Shown: positions 8,942 to 17,619, numbered from the stretch's first letter. The stretch is 54,098 nt of DNA from Bradyrhizobium sp. 132 (GCF_023074185.1 NZ_JADPKY010000111.1:1-54098), one strand, 5' to 3'. The notes: generated from the sequence alone by a model not told the origin. Made by a program: numbers and translations.

Positions 8942-9565
8942 CTACGCGCCGGCGTTCGCGGTGTGCCCAAGCGAGGCACCGAGCACGCGCAGTCCGGTGA
9001 CGACGCGCACCTGAAACGACAGGAACGCGACGAGCTGAGAGAACGTGACGATGCCGGTGCTCGACCAGCCGGCGGCGAGCAGCGCCTTCATGTCGGCTGA
9101 CGCGGCATCGCGCGGGCGGAACACCAGCAGATGCGCATGCTCAAACGCGGCAACGAGCCGGGTGCCGAGATCGGGCTTGCGCTCCGCGCTGACGCGGTAG
9201 ATCAGGCCGGCCTTGTTCTCGACCGACAGCGGGCCAGCGGGAAAAGCGCCATACGGGCCGGAGGTCTCGCCCCGGGCGATTTCGACATCGACCGCTTCCA
9301 CCAGGCGGGCTCCGTCGGCGGTCGCCGCGAGCTTCGTCCGATAGAAGCCGGCCACATCGGGCTCGCGGTGAAGACCGATCACGAAGAGTGCGACCGCCGC
9401 GCGCTCCAGCAGCGAAAAATCGCCGGCGTCGATCGGCTCGAACAGCGAGAGATAGCTCTTCTGCGCGTTGTCGCGTGCCTGCATGCGACGCCCGCGAATG
9501 GCGTCGAGGGACGAATCCGGTTCGATCCCGGCGAGCGTGTCGATGATATCTTTCGTACCCATCAT
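8942..9565 (-). CDS. CMD-domain protein, Avi_7170-like, without CxxC
   Basis: 207 residues, related in fold to the neighbouring CMD protein but lacking the CxxC pair: the equivalent region reads GWSSTGIVTFSQLVAFLSFQVRV. It matches the Avi_7170 subfamily, which regularly occurs beside Avi_7169-like proteins and a luciferase-like monooxygenase. Two ATG codons (9565, 9562) follow a GAGG. Because the redox cysteines are absent it may be a structural partner of the Avi_7169-like protein or a non-redox enzyme; its reaction is unknown. Confidence 0.82.
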   Translation of the reverse strand: MMGTKDIIDTLAGIEPDSSLDAIRGRRMQARDNAQKSYLSLFEPIDAGDFSLLERAAVALFVIGLHREPDVAGFYRTKLAATADGARLVEAVDVEIARGETSGPYGAFPAGPLSVENKAGLIYRVSAERKPDLGTRLVAAFEHAHLLVFRPRDAASADMKALLAAGWSSTGIVTFSQLVAFLSFQVRVVTGLRVLGASLGHTANAGA

Positions 9566-9599
9566 TTAGCCTCGTACAACGCTACTCTGTTCATTCCGA

Positions 9600-10634
9600 C
9601 TAACCTGCCAGCGCGACATCGGGCGCCGTCCGCGTCCAGCCCAGAGCCGGCGCGACTTTCTCCGCGACCAGCTCGATCGAACGCAGGATATGGGGGTGCG
9701 GCGCATCGACCGAATGCGCCTGGAACACCAGGTCGGTCACCCGCTCCAGCGTGGCGTCGGTGCGCAGTGAGGCGATAACGTCGTCGGCCGCGCCGACATG
9801 TGTGTCGAACGCGGTGATCATCTCCTCCAGCGTCTCGCCCGGCTTGGCGTGGCCGCCCTTGAGGAATTGCGGCAGGGCGCGCCGCAGCCCGATATCGGCA
9901 AGGCGCATCGCTTCAGTCCGGTCGTCGGCGACGAAGACGCTGCGCGAGGCCATGATGCGGGGCTCGCGTCCCGGCGGCAGCGCTTCGAGATAGGCATCGA
10001 TGACCGGGTTCTGAATCTCGGCCAGCGTTGCCTTCGGCGCTTCCTTGGGCCTCGGCTGCGTGCGCGACAGCAACAGGCCATCACCCGCCTTGCCGGCACG
10101 CGCGCCGCCCGCCACTGAGAACGTCGCCTGCCAGATCCGGCCGTCCAATTGCGGCCGCTGCGGATAGAGGGTATCGCCGCCGTCGAGCGGCTTGCCGACC
10201 AGCGCGGTGCGAACGACCTGAAGATTGCGGGCAAAGATCTCGTTGCGCTGGGCGCTGTCGAGGCCGAACGCGGCAAAGGCCGACGGGTTGCCGCCGGTGC
10301 CGACGCCAAGCTCGAAGCGGCCGTTGCAGAGCAGATCGAGCACCGCGGCGTCCTCCGCCACCCGCACCGCGTTCTCCAGCGGCAAGGTGACGATGCCGGT
10401 GCCGAGGCGGATGCGCGAGGTCTGCGCGGCGACGTAACCGAGGAAAGTGAAGGGCGACGGCAGGCCGCCCTCGCGCTCGTGGAAATGATGCTGCGCGATC
10501 CACGCGGAATCCAGGCCCGCCTTCTCGGCGCGCACGATTTGCTCGGCCGCGAAACGATATCGGTCGGCGGGCGGGGCCTCGTCGAGAAGCCGCGTGAAAA
10601 ACCCCAGGCGTTTCAGGTTTGCAAAGCGTTTCAT
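9600..10634 (-). CDS. FMN-dependent luciferase-like monooxygenase, KPN_01858-like
   Basis: 344 residues of the bacterial luciferase (TIM-barrel) superfamily: AWIAQHHFHEREGGLPSPF near residue 45, then RIRLGTGIVTLPLENAVRVAEDAAVLDLL and the FELGVGTGG segment. It is the subfamily that travels with the two CMD proteins found downstream. An ATG with AGGGG upstream starts it. Family members use reduced FMN and O2 to oxidise small organic compounds, often organosulfur; the substrate here is unknown. It lies between a MetQ-like binding protein and the CMD genes in one leftward unit. Confidence 0.88.
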   Translation of the reverse strand: MKRFANLKRLGFFTRLLDEAPPADRYRFAAEQIVRAEKAGLDSAWIAQHHFHEREGGLPSPFTFLGYVAAQTSRIRLGTGIVTLPLENAVRVAEDAAVLDLLCNGRFELGVGTGGNPSAFAAFGLDSAQRNEIFARNLQVVRTALVGKPLDGGDTLYPQRPQLDGRIWQATFSVAGGARAGKAGDGLLLSRTQPRPKEAPKATLAEIQNPVIDAYLEALPPGREPRIMASRSVFVADDRTEAMRLADIGLRRALPQFLKGGHAKPGETLEEMITAFDTHVGAADDVIASLRTDATLERVTDLVFQAHSVDAPHPHILRSIELVAEKVAPALGWTRTAPDVALAG

Positions 10635-10769
10635 ACGACCCCTGTCGGGCGAGAATGGGCCTCGATGATGTCGGTTGCCGCAGCTCCAGACAAGCGGGCA
10701 TTGCGCAAGGCTGCCCGCCGGGATCGCCCCGGAGCTGGGCTTTGGCTGGACTCTGGCTGGGCAGACTGC

Positions 10770-11552
10770 CTACCAGCTCGGCAACACCGCGCCCTTGAAC
10801 TTGGTCAGGACGAACTCCTTGACCTCTGCCGAGTGGTAGCTGTCCACGAGGATCTTGACCCAGGGCTTGTCCTTGTCGGCCGTGCGAATGGCGATCAGGT
10901 TGACGTAGGGACCCTTCGGGTCCTCGCGCAGGATCGGATCCTTGACCGGATCGAGGCCAGCCTGGGTTGCATAATTGGTGTTGATCGCGGCGGCGTCGAC
11001 GTCGTCGAGCGCGCGCGGCGCCTGTGCCGCGTCGACCTCGATGAACTTCAGCTTCTTGGAATTTTCGGTGATATCAAGCACCGTCGGCTTGAAGCCGGTG
11101 CCGTCCTTCAGCTTGATGGCGCCCTTGTCGCGCAGCAGCAGCAGCACGCGGCCGCCATTGGTCGGATCGTTCGGGATCGAGACCTTGCCGCCCTCGGGGA
11201 TGTCGGCGAAGGCCTTGTGCTTCTTCGAATAGACGCCGATCGGGAAATTCACGGTGAGGCCGACGGCTTCGATCTTGTAGCCGCGGTCGGCCTTCTGGTT
11301 GTCGAGATAAGGCTGGTTCTGAAACGAATTGGCCTGGATCTCGCCGGCATCGAGCGCTGCGTTCGGCACGACGTAGTCAGAGAATTCGATGAGCTGGATG
11401 TCGAGACCCTGCTTGGCGGCGATCGGCTTCACGGCCTCGAAGATCTGGGCGTGCGGCCCCGGTGTCACGCCGATCTTGATGGTCTCGGCCGAGGCGGCAG
11501 CCGACCAGGCCGCGATCGCGGTTGCGAGGATCAGGGGGACGCGAAACGACAT
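10770..11552 (-). CDS. MetQ/NlpA-family substrate-binding protein (non-lipoprotein)
   Basis: 260-residue binding protein of the methionine (MetQ) family: IKIGVTPGPHAQIFEAVKPIA at the mature start, then AGEIQANSFQNQPYLDNQ and the SIPNDPTNGGRVLLLL motif. The ATG at 11552 was preferred over 11564 because GGAG lies at a good distance. The signal peptide ends in AASA without a lipobox Cys, unlike the E. coli lipoprotein. No metN or metI is adjacent. Its place ahead of the monooxygenase suggests a sulfur-containing ligand, but this is inference. Confidence 0.9.
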   Translation of the reverse strand: MSFRVPLILATAIAAWSAAASAETIKIGVTPGPHAQIFEAVKPIAAKQGLDIQLIEFSDYVVPNAALDAGEIQANSFQNQPYLDNQKADRGYKIEAVGLTVNFPIGVYSKKHKAFADIPEGGKVSIPNDPTNGGRVLLLLRDKGAIKLKDGTGFKPTVLDITENSKKLKFIEVDAAQAPRALDDVDAAAINTNYATQAGLDPVKDPILREDPKGPYVNLIAIRTADKDKPWVKILVDSYHSAEVKEFVLTKFKGAVLPSW

Positions 11553-11707
11553 CTTGGTCTCCATAACTCGGCGGCAATGATTGGAACCGTATTCGCTTCT
11601 CCGCGGGGCGAAATCAATGAAATGAAAATCCATATTGGCCGGCTGACGCGGACGACGCTTCTCCGTTCGACGCCGTGTGGGGAACGAATGCACCTGCGCA
11701 AGCGTGA

Positions 11708-11896
11708 GGCGTATCACGGCAAAGCGAATTTCCGCATTTCTTCAGGCACAGCTTTGAACCGCTGTTCGCCGACCCGGCGCTGTCGTTCTCCGAAAAAGTC
11801 TCGCGTTGGCTGGCGCTCCCACACACGCCGCTCAAATTGCTGAGCAATTTGCTGCTGCTCGCGGCGCTGGCGGTTGGCGTTACCGGCCTGCAGTGA
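11708..11896 (+). pseudogene. Possible C-terminal remnant of an unidentified protein
   Basis: The gap 11553-11903 holds no complete gene. Within it, a rightward frame open from 11708 to a TGA at 11896 reads like protein: FFRHSFEPLFADPALSFSEK, then SRWLALPHTPLKLLSN and a hydrophobic end LLLLAALAVGVTGLQ. There is no start codon or ribosome site, and a stop precedes it. The frame shifted by one upstream reads REAYHGKANFR, so a frameshift may separate two pieces of the same relic. I do not recognise the family. It may also be chance coding in GC-rich DNA. Confidence 0.3.
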
Positions 11897-11903
11897 TGCC
11901 GGT

Positions 11904-13385
11904 TTACTCCAAGCGCCACGTCGCCGGCGAGAGCATGATCAGGGCGCAGATCGCGGCATAGGCGGCAAGCGACACCGTGACCATCGTGGCCAGTCCCGCC
12001 ATTCCCGCCCCAAAGCTCGCCACCGCGATCCAGCCGCCGCCGGCCGCAATCAGGATCCGCATGAGCGCGCCTGCGAGCGGCCCCATGGCGCGGCCGGTGC
12101 CTTGCACGGCAAAGGACGTGACGAAGCCGAAGCCAAGCGCTGCATAAGCAGGTGCGACGATGCGCAGGTAAGTCGCGCCTTCGCTCACGACCTCGGGATC
12201 GTGGCTGAACAGGTTCAGCCACGAGGTCGGGAAGATCGCCACCAACAGGCCGATCGCGCCGGTCATGATCATGCCGACAATGCCGCTGACCCAGCCGATC
12301 TTCCGCGCCCGCGCCGTTTGCCCCGCGCCCATGTTGACGCCGACCATGGTCAGCGTCGCCGTGCTGATGCCGAACAGCAGCGGGATCATGATGTAGTCGA
12401 GTCGCGAGGCGATGCCGTAGCCGGCAAGCGCCGAGGTGCCGAACAGGCCGACCGCGCCGGTGACGAGGATGACGGTGAGATTGGTCAGCACCGCGTTGAA
12501 GGCGGTGGGGATGCCGACCTTCAGCATGTCGCCGAAGATTTTTGCGCGCAAGGGCACGATGTGCAGTCGCAGACCGGACTTGCCCGACAACATGTAGCGG
12601 AGCAGGAACAGCATCGCCGCGCCATAATAGAGGCCGAAGGCGATGCCGGCGCCGCCGATGCCGAGCCGCGGGATCGGCCCGAACCCGAAGATCAGAGCCG
12701 GCGAGACCGGAATGGTCACGATCGCGCCGACCAGCGTCACCAGCGCGGGCACCTTGACGTTGCCGGCGCCGCGCAACGCCGCGGCCTGAAGATTGACGAT
12801 CCACACCGGGATGGCGCCGGCAAAGAGGTAGTTGGAATAGGCGGTGGCAGCTGCGAGCGCATCGCCCGCGCCGCCGAGGGCGCGATACAGATGCGGTCCG
12901 CCGACGATGACGCCGAGCGTGAACACGCCGCCGGCAATGATCGCGAGCACCACGGCGTGAAACAACGCGGCCTCGGCGTCGTCGCGTCGGCCGGCACCGA
13001 CCGCGCGCGCAACCGAGGAGGCAACGCCGCTACCGAAGCCGCCATTCGACATCATGGTCATCAGCATGAAGATCGGGAACACCAGCGCGGCGCCGGCGAG
13101 CGCATCGGTGCCGAGGAAGCCGACATAATAGGCTTCCGCGATGTTGACCGCGGTTTGCGCCACCAGGACCGTCACGGTCGGCAGGGCGAGTTTGAGCAGC
13201 GTCGGCAGGATCGGCGCCATCAGCAGCGCGACACGCTTCTGCTCGGCGGCGCCTTCGGTTGCCGCAGCGCTCTCTGTTGCCGCCGCGCTTGGGACGGGCG
13301 CGAACTCCCGGCGGAGCGGAGCCGCGGTGCGGGCCACGGCTTGCGTGGCTGACAAGGCCGGCGCGGCGGCATCCTCGACTGACAT
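11904..13385 (-). CDS. MATE-family multidrug/solute exporter
   Basis: 493-residue membrane protein with about 12 hydrophobic segments in two related halves, as in MATE proteins. Typical motifs are LALPTVTVLVAQTAVNIAEAYYVGFLG in segment 1 and its echo VGIPTAFNAVLTNLTVILVTGAVGLFG in segment 7. An extra 50-residue Ala-rich, hydrophilic N-terminus precedes the first membrane span. The ATG at 13385 (AGGAT upstream) was chosen over the GTG at 13406. It is divergent from a TetR regulator across a 51-bp palindrome, the standard layout for a locally repressed efflux pump. Confidence 0.93.
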   Translation of the reverse strand: MSVEDAAAPALSATQAVARTAAPLRREFAPVPSAAATESAAATEGAAEQKRVALLMAPILPTLLKLALPTVTVLVAQTAVNIAEAYYVGFLGTDALAGAALVFPIFMLMTMMSNGGFGSGVASSVARAVGAGRRDDAEAALFHAVVLAIIAGGVFTLGVIVGGPHLYRALGGAGDALAAATAYSNYLFAGAIPVWIVNLQAAALRGAGNVKVPALVTLVGAIVTIPVSPALIFGFGPIPRLGIGGAGIAFGLYYGAAMLFLLRYMLSGKSGLRLHIVPLRAKIFGDMLKVGIPTAFNAVLTNLTVILVTGAVGLFGTSALAGYGIASRLDYIMIPLLFGISTATLTMVGVNMGAGQTARARKIGWVSGIVGMIMTGAIGLLVAIFPTSWLNLFSHDPEVVSEGATYLRIVAPAYAALGFGFVTSFAVQGTGRAMGPLAGALMRILIAAGGGWIAVASFGAGMAGLATMVTVSLAAYAAICALIMLSPATWRLE

Positions 13386-13422
13386 GGGTTTGATCCTGTA
13401 CGTCACGGACCGCCGGACGGCC

Positions 13423-13473
13423 GCCTATTGCATTACACACATAATGTATTATTATGATCGTAATGCAATAGGC
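13423..13473. promoter_or_regulatory. 51-bp palindromic operator between MATE and tetR genes
   Basis: Arms GCCTATTGCATTAC (13423-13436) and GTAATGCAATAGGC (13460-13473) are perfect inverted copies. Inside them CATAAT (13440-13445) and ATTATG (13451-13456) share the same centre, 13448. Together 20 of 23 positions per arm pair. The block is AT-rich in a GC-rich region and sits between divergent starts, so it is very likely the binding site of the adjacent TetR protein and contains the promoters of one or both genes. Confidence 0.85.
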
Positions 13474-13525
13474 CGCGCCTCACGATCTTGTGGCCGGGCG
13501 ATGGCCAGGTCGCGAGGAGGCGGGA

Positions 13526-14104
13526 TTGGCGCGCTACGACAAGGGACACAGGGACACCACACGGCGGCACATCATCGACGTCGCCTCGTCGCAGTTTCGG
13601 GAGAGCGGCATCGCCGCGGTCGGCCTCGCCGGCATCATGGCGGAGGCCGGCCTGACCAACGGCGCCTTCTATACGCATTTCGCCTCCAAGGAGGATCTGG
13701 TGCGCGCGGTGCTGTGTGAGGCGCTGGAGCGGCGCGAGCAGAGGCACAAGGACAATCTCGCAAACGGCGTCGCGCTGGAGACCACGATCCGCGACTATCT
13801 CTCCCCCAGGCATCGCGACCGCGCGGCGACTGGCTGCCCGACCGCAGCGTTGGTTTCCGAGATCGCGCGGCATCCGAAGGCGACGCGCGACACCTTTACC
13901 GGAAAGACGGCCGATCTCATCGCGCTGATGGCCGCGCGGATGCCGGATGGCTCGGCTGCGGAGCGTCGGCGACGCGCGATTTCGGTCTACGCCACCATGG
14001 TCGGCGCGCTGCAATTGTCGCGCGCGGTGAGCGACAGGCAATTGTCGGAGGAGATTCTGGAGAATGCAGTGGATGCCGCGCTGGCCCTTGCGAACGGGCG
14101 CTGA
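13526..14104 (+). CDS. TetR-family transcriptional regulator of the MATE exporter
   Basis: 192 residues. The N-terminal helix-turn-helix spans about residues 10-55 (HIIDVASSQFRESGIAAVGLAG, then GLTNGAFYTHFASKEDLVRA, the classic TetR recognition helix pattern). The C-terminal ligand domain resembles that of repressors with a Cys at GCPTAALVSE. The TTG at 13526 was chosen because GAGGAGG ends six bases before it; a GTG at 13490 would add 12 residues with no ribosome site and bring the start closer to the operator. It probably represses itself and the divergent exporter gene through the palindrome at 13423-13473. Confidence 0.92.
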   Translation: MARYDKGHRDTTRRHIIDVASSQFRESGIAAVGLAGIMAEAGLTNGAFYTHFASKEDLVRAVLCEALERREQRHKDNLANGVALETTIRDYLSPRHRDRAATGCPTAALVSEIARHPKATRDTFTGKTADLIALMAARMPDGSAAERRRRAISVYATMVGALQLSRAVSDRQLSEEILENAVDAALALANGR

Positions 14105-14301
14105 TGCATGTCGGCTCTCGGAGGGAGCATGTGTGGCAATTTCCTGGCGGCTGCAATCAATCTCCGGCTGGAGCAACATGTGCCCGCGGCGACCGGGTTA
14201 GCGTTCCGGCGCGGCCTTGGAACTTCCCCAAGTTCACCTGAGCTCGCACCGGATCGCCGCCTGGGTCTCTCAGGCGGCGGTCCAGTTACCGCTATTCGCA
14301 C

Positions 14302-14877
14302 TCAGCTCCTCGCGTCCACCTGGCCGTTGCGGCCGGATGACACTGCCTGCGCGGCATAGGCGGACGCTGCGGCCGACGCCGGTGAGTAATGCGACAGGGA
14401 TTCGGCGAGTTCCTCGGCCGCCTCGGTGAGCTCTTTCATGACGGCGGCACTGTCCGTTGCATGACCACCGGAGGAATGCAGCACCTCGAACGAGATTCCA
14501 TTCGGAAGATCGACATGGACCTTGTCGAGCCCCGCAGTGTCGGGCGTGTCGTTATTCTGCGCTTGATCGGCATTCTGCGCTTGATCAGCGCCGGATGTCG
14601 AGGTTCCTGAAATCTGCTGGCTCGCGAGCCTCTGCACGAAATCCTCGATGGATTTGAGCGCGCTGCTGTCGAAGCCACCGCCGCCGAAGTGGACGATGCC
14701 GATCGACATGCCGTTCGGCAAGCTCACCTTGACCTCGTCGTAGGGCGTGCCATCGTTCAGCAGGGACGCGAACATCGAGACTCCATCTTGTGAATCGGCC
14801 GATTTCGCCTGCCCGGTGGACGAAGGCGAACCCGCCGCGCTTCCACCACCGATGCTGCTCATACTGCTGACGCTCAT
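14302..14877 (-). CDS. Unknown protein with an internal duplication
   Basis: 191 residues, family not recognised. A Ser/Gly-rich N-terminus without signal peptide is followed by two similar units: VKVSLPNGMSIGIVHFGGGG...DSSALKSIEDF (about residues 50-85) and VHVDLPNGISFEVLHSSGGH...DSAAVMKELTE (about 120-158). They are separated by a linker containing DQAQNADQAQNND. The ATG at 14877 has GGAG upstream. It stands alone, convergent with the tetR gene. The Ser-rich, signal-less start could suit a non-classical secreted protein, but there is no further evidence for export. Confidence 0.7.
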   Translation of the reverse strand: MSVSSMSSIGGGSAAGSPSSTGQAKSADSQDGVSMFASLLNDGTPYDEVKVSLPNGMSIGIVHFGGGGFDSSALKSIEDFVQRLASQQISGTSTSGADQAQNADQAQNNDTPDTAGLDKVHVDLPNGISFEVLHSSGGHATDSAAVMKELTEAAEELAESLSHYSPASAAASAYAAQAVSSGRNGQVDARS

Positions 14878-15136
14878 ACCAAACTCCACTCCATTGCAAA
14901 CGCACGTTCTGCGTGCAACGAGCATGCCAGATGAGAGCGTTATTGCCATCAAGGGCTTATCGCTAATTCCTGATGGCAGGTTCGTCACGCCGGCAAATCT
15001 GTCCCGGCAGAAACTGCCCATCTCCACCCTCGTCATTTCGCCGCAGGACTTTGCTCTCTTGCCGGCATTGCCGCCCCGGCCCTGATGAAACATGATGGGC
15101 TTTGGCCGGTGGCAATGTGCAGGTGGAGCTCAACCG

Positions 15137-16924
15137 ATGAACGAGAACGAAATCCGCAAGTCCATCGCGGAGGTGAAGCAGGGCACCCTGTCGCGACGCT
15201 CGTTCATGCAGACGATGGCTGCGATCGGGATCGCAGCGCCGGTCGCAAGCCAGATCCTGCTCTGGAACGACGTGGCGATGGCGGACGCCACGCTGCCCTA
15301 CAAGCCGACCAAGGCCGGCGGCGGTGGCCCGCTCAAGATCCTGCTCTGGCAGGCTCCTACGCTGCTCAATCCGCATTTCGCGCTGGGCACCAAGGACCAG
15401 ATCGCCTCGCGCGTGTTCTTCGAGCCGCTTGCCGGCTGGGACAAGGACGGCAACCTGTTCCCCTGCCTCGCCGCCGAGGTCCCGAGCAAGCAGAACGGCA
15501 GCCTCGCGGCGGACGGCATGAGCGTGATCTGGAAGCTGAAGCAGGGCGTGAGATGGCATGACGGCAAGCCGTTCACCGCCGACGACGTCGTCTTTACCTG
15601 GCAATACGCCGCGGACCTCGCGACCGCGGCGTACACCACGGGATCCTACAAGGACATCAAGGTCGAGAAGATCGACGACCACACCGTCAAAGTGATCTTC
15701 AAGAGCCCGACGCCGTTCTGGGCCGACCCCTTCGTCGGCTCGGTCGGTCCGATCCTGCCCAAGCACCATTTCGGCGACTATGCCGGCGCCAAGTCGCGCG
15801 AGGCGCCCGGCAACCTGAAGCCGGTCGGCACCGGTCCCTACAAATTCGTCGAGTTCAAGCCCGGCGACCTGATCAGGGCCGAACGCAATCCCGACTATCA
15901 CGTCAAGAACCAGCCGCATTTCGACACGCTCGAAATCAAGGGCGGCGGCGATGCGGTCTCCGCGGCGCGCGCCGTGCTCCAGACCGGCGAATACGACTAT
16001 GCCTGGAACATGCAGGTCGAGGAGGAGGTCCTCAAGCGCATGGAGGCAAGCGGGAAGGGCAAGCTCGACGTCACGCCCTCCGGCAACGTCGAGTTCATCG
16101 TCCTCAACACGACGGACCCGTGGACCGAAGTCGACGGCGAGCGCTCCAGCGTCAAGACCAAGCACCCGACGCTGTCCGATCCCGCCGTTCGCCGGGCGAT
16201 CAACCTGCTGATCGACCGCGAGTCGATCCAGAAGTTCATTTACGGCCGCGGCGGCGTCGCCACCGCGAGCTTCGTCAACGCACCCAAACAGTTCAAGTCA
16301 GCCAAGCTGAAATACGAGTTCGACGTCGACAAGGCCAACAAGGTCCTCGATGAAGCCGGCTGGGCCAAGGGCGCGGACGGCATCCGCGAGAAAGACGGCA
16401 AGAAGCTGAAATTCGTCTTCCAGACCTCGACCAATGCGCCGCGCCAGAAGACGCAGGCCATCATCAAGCAGGCTTGCCAGAAGGCGGGCATCGAGATCGA
16501 GCTCAAGTCGGTCACCCCTTCGGTGTTCTTCTCGTCGGACGTCGGCAACCCCGACACCTACTCGAAGTTCTATGCCGACATGGAGATGTACAACACCACG
16601 CAGCCGCAGCCCGACCCGGAGCGGTTCCTGAACCAGTGCGTCTCCTGGGAGATCTCCAACAAGGACAACAAATGGCTGGGCCGCAACGTCTCGCGCTGGT
16701 CCGATCCCCAGGCTGACAAGGCCTACAAGGCGGCCCAGAACGAGCTTGATCCGGTCAAGCGCGCCGCACTGCTGATCAAGGTCGACGAAACTTTTTGCGA
16801 GGCCAACGTGTTTCTGCCGCTTCTATCCCGCAACATCGTCAATGCAGGTGTCAACAACCTCATGGTCGACATGTCAGGGTGGGACGTCACGACGTGGAAT
16901 CTGGCGAGTTGGTACCGCAACTGA
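15137..16924 (+). CDS. Peptide/nickel-type ABC substrate-binding protein (family 5), orphan
   Basis: 595 residues of the oligopeptide-binding (DppA/OppA) family: VFFEPLAGWDKDGNLFPCLA, VRWHDGKPFTADDVVFTWQ and the PVGTGPYKFVEF motif. The N-terminus has a Tat-like SRRSFM (residues 19-24) followed by a hydrophobic stretch and an Ala-rich cleavage region. GGAG lies about 11 bases upstream of the ATG. No permease or ATPase genes accompany it, so it must either use a transporter encoded elsewhere or act alone. The ligand is unknown. Confidence 0.92.
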   Translation: MNENEIRKSIAEVKQGTLSRRSFMQTMAAIGIAAPVASQILLWNDVAMADATLPYKPTKAGGGGPLKILLWQAPTLLNPHFALGTKDQIASRVFFEPLAGWDKDGNLFPCLAAEVPSKQNGSLAADGMSVIWKLKQGVRWHDGKPFTADDVVFTWQYAADLATAAYTTGSYKDIKVEKIDDHTVKVIFKSPTPFWADPFVGSVGPILPKHHFGDYAGAKSREAPGNLKPVGTGPYKFVEFKPGDLIRAERNPDYHVKNQPHFDTLEIKGGGDAVSAARAVLQTGEYDYAWNMQVEEEVLKRMEASGKGKLDVTPSGNVEFIVLNTTDPWTEVDGERSSVKTKHPTLSDPAVRRAINLLIDRESIQKFIYGRGGVATASFVNAPKQFKSAKLKYEFDVDKANKVLDEAGWAKGADGIREKDGKKLKFVFQTSTNAPRQKTQAIIKQACQKAGIEIELKSVTPSVFFSSDVGNPDTYSKFYADMEMYNTTQPQPDPERFLNQCVSWEISNKDNKWLGRNVSRWSDPQADKAYKAAQNELDPVKRAALLIKVDETFCEANVFLPLLSRNIVNAGVNNLMVDMSGWDVTTWNLASWYRN

Positions 16925-17054
16925 CGCCGGGCAGGCTGAACGCTCAATCTCCGGCTCGGGCCCACCAGCTCAATCCCTGCCGGCACTTCTGTTCACATGT
17001 GAACAAATCCGGCCAGGCCCTCGCATTGGGGCGAAGGTGGCGATCGGCGTGGCA

Positions 17055-17237
17055 TCAACCACTTGAACCATTTGCGCAGCAATCGACCAACAGGTCCCAG
17101 ATCCGTTCCGCCTCGCCCGACTTGCGGCTGTCCAGCCCCTTCTCCGCGCCGGACTGCGAATAGGCCGCCACCGGACGGGCCTCGCGAGGCACGATCCATC
17201 GCTGCGAGATCGGGTCGTACCATTTTCCGATGATCAT
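17055..17237 (-). CDS. Small hypothetical protein
   Basis: 60 residues starting MIIGKWYDPISQRWIVPREA, no recognised family. Support is the sensible, aromatic-rich composition and a weak EcfG-like promoter upstream on the same strand (GGAAG-N17-CGTT, 17303-17278), placed 40 bases before the start. No strong ribosome site is seen. It sits at the edge of the stress island, next to another small leftward gene. Confidence 0.42.
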   Translation of the reverse strand: MIIGKWYDPISQRWIVPREARPVAAYSQSGAEKGLDSRKSGEAERIWDLLVDCCANGSSG

Positions 17238-17369
17238 CTCAGTCACGTCAATCGACCCACAGATTCGACTCAAGTTGAACGACGCGGTCCGCGGGTTTCT
17301 TCCAAAGCCGTTCGCAGCGCATCGCCCATTTACCAATCGGCTTCTCGCGCGATCGTTCCCGCCGCCGCG

Positions 17370-17564
17370 TCAGCCCGGCCGCGCCGGATGAAGCGTACGG
17401 GGATGCCGCTCATGCAGCAGTCGCGCGAGCTCTTCCCGCTCAGCAGCCCGTCCCTTCATGGCGGTCTCGAACAGCGCTTCCTGGATGTCGCGAGGCATGT
17501 CGCCCCACACGTCCATCGCCGCCCGTCCGAGCAGGTTCGCGAGATGATCTGCTGCATCACTCAT
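17370..17564 (-). CDS. Small hypothetical protein
   Basis: 64 residues beginning MSDAADHLANLLGRAAMDVW, mostly helical and charged, with no signal peptide or membrane span. AGGAG is seven bases before the ATG, the best evidence that it is a gene. A candidate EcfG promoter lies upstream at 17619-17595 and overlaps, on the other strand, a DUF892 gene remnant. Function unknown; a general stress role is plausible from the context. Confidence 0.65.
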   Translation of the reverse strand: MSDAADHLANLLGRAAMDVWGDMPRDIQEALFETAMKGRAAEREELARLLHERHPRTLHPARPG

Positions 17565-17594
17565 TCGGTTCTCCTGATCTGCGCACGGAAATGG

Positions 17595-17619
17595 AACAGC
17601 CGCGGCCGTGCGGCGTTCC
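17595..17619 (-). promoter_or_regulatory. Candidate EcfG-type stress promoter (GGAAC-N16-TGTT)
   Basis: On the minus strand GGAAC (17619-17615) is followed after 16 bases by TGTT (17598-17595), one mismatch from the EcfG consensus GGAAC-N16/17-CGTT. It lies 30 bases before the start of the 64-residue gene. Confidence 0.5.

Noticed and set aside
11553..11650. SAM riboswitch upstream of the MetQ-like gene
   Set aside because: No conserved SAM-II pseudoknot sequence or other SAM riboswitch core could be seen.
10149..11843. 564-codon rightward open frame
   Set aside because: It lies antisense to the monooxygenase and MetQ-like genes, which are clear family members; composition is Arg/Ala/Gly-rich as expected of GC-rich shadow frames.
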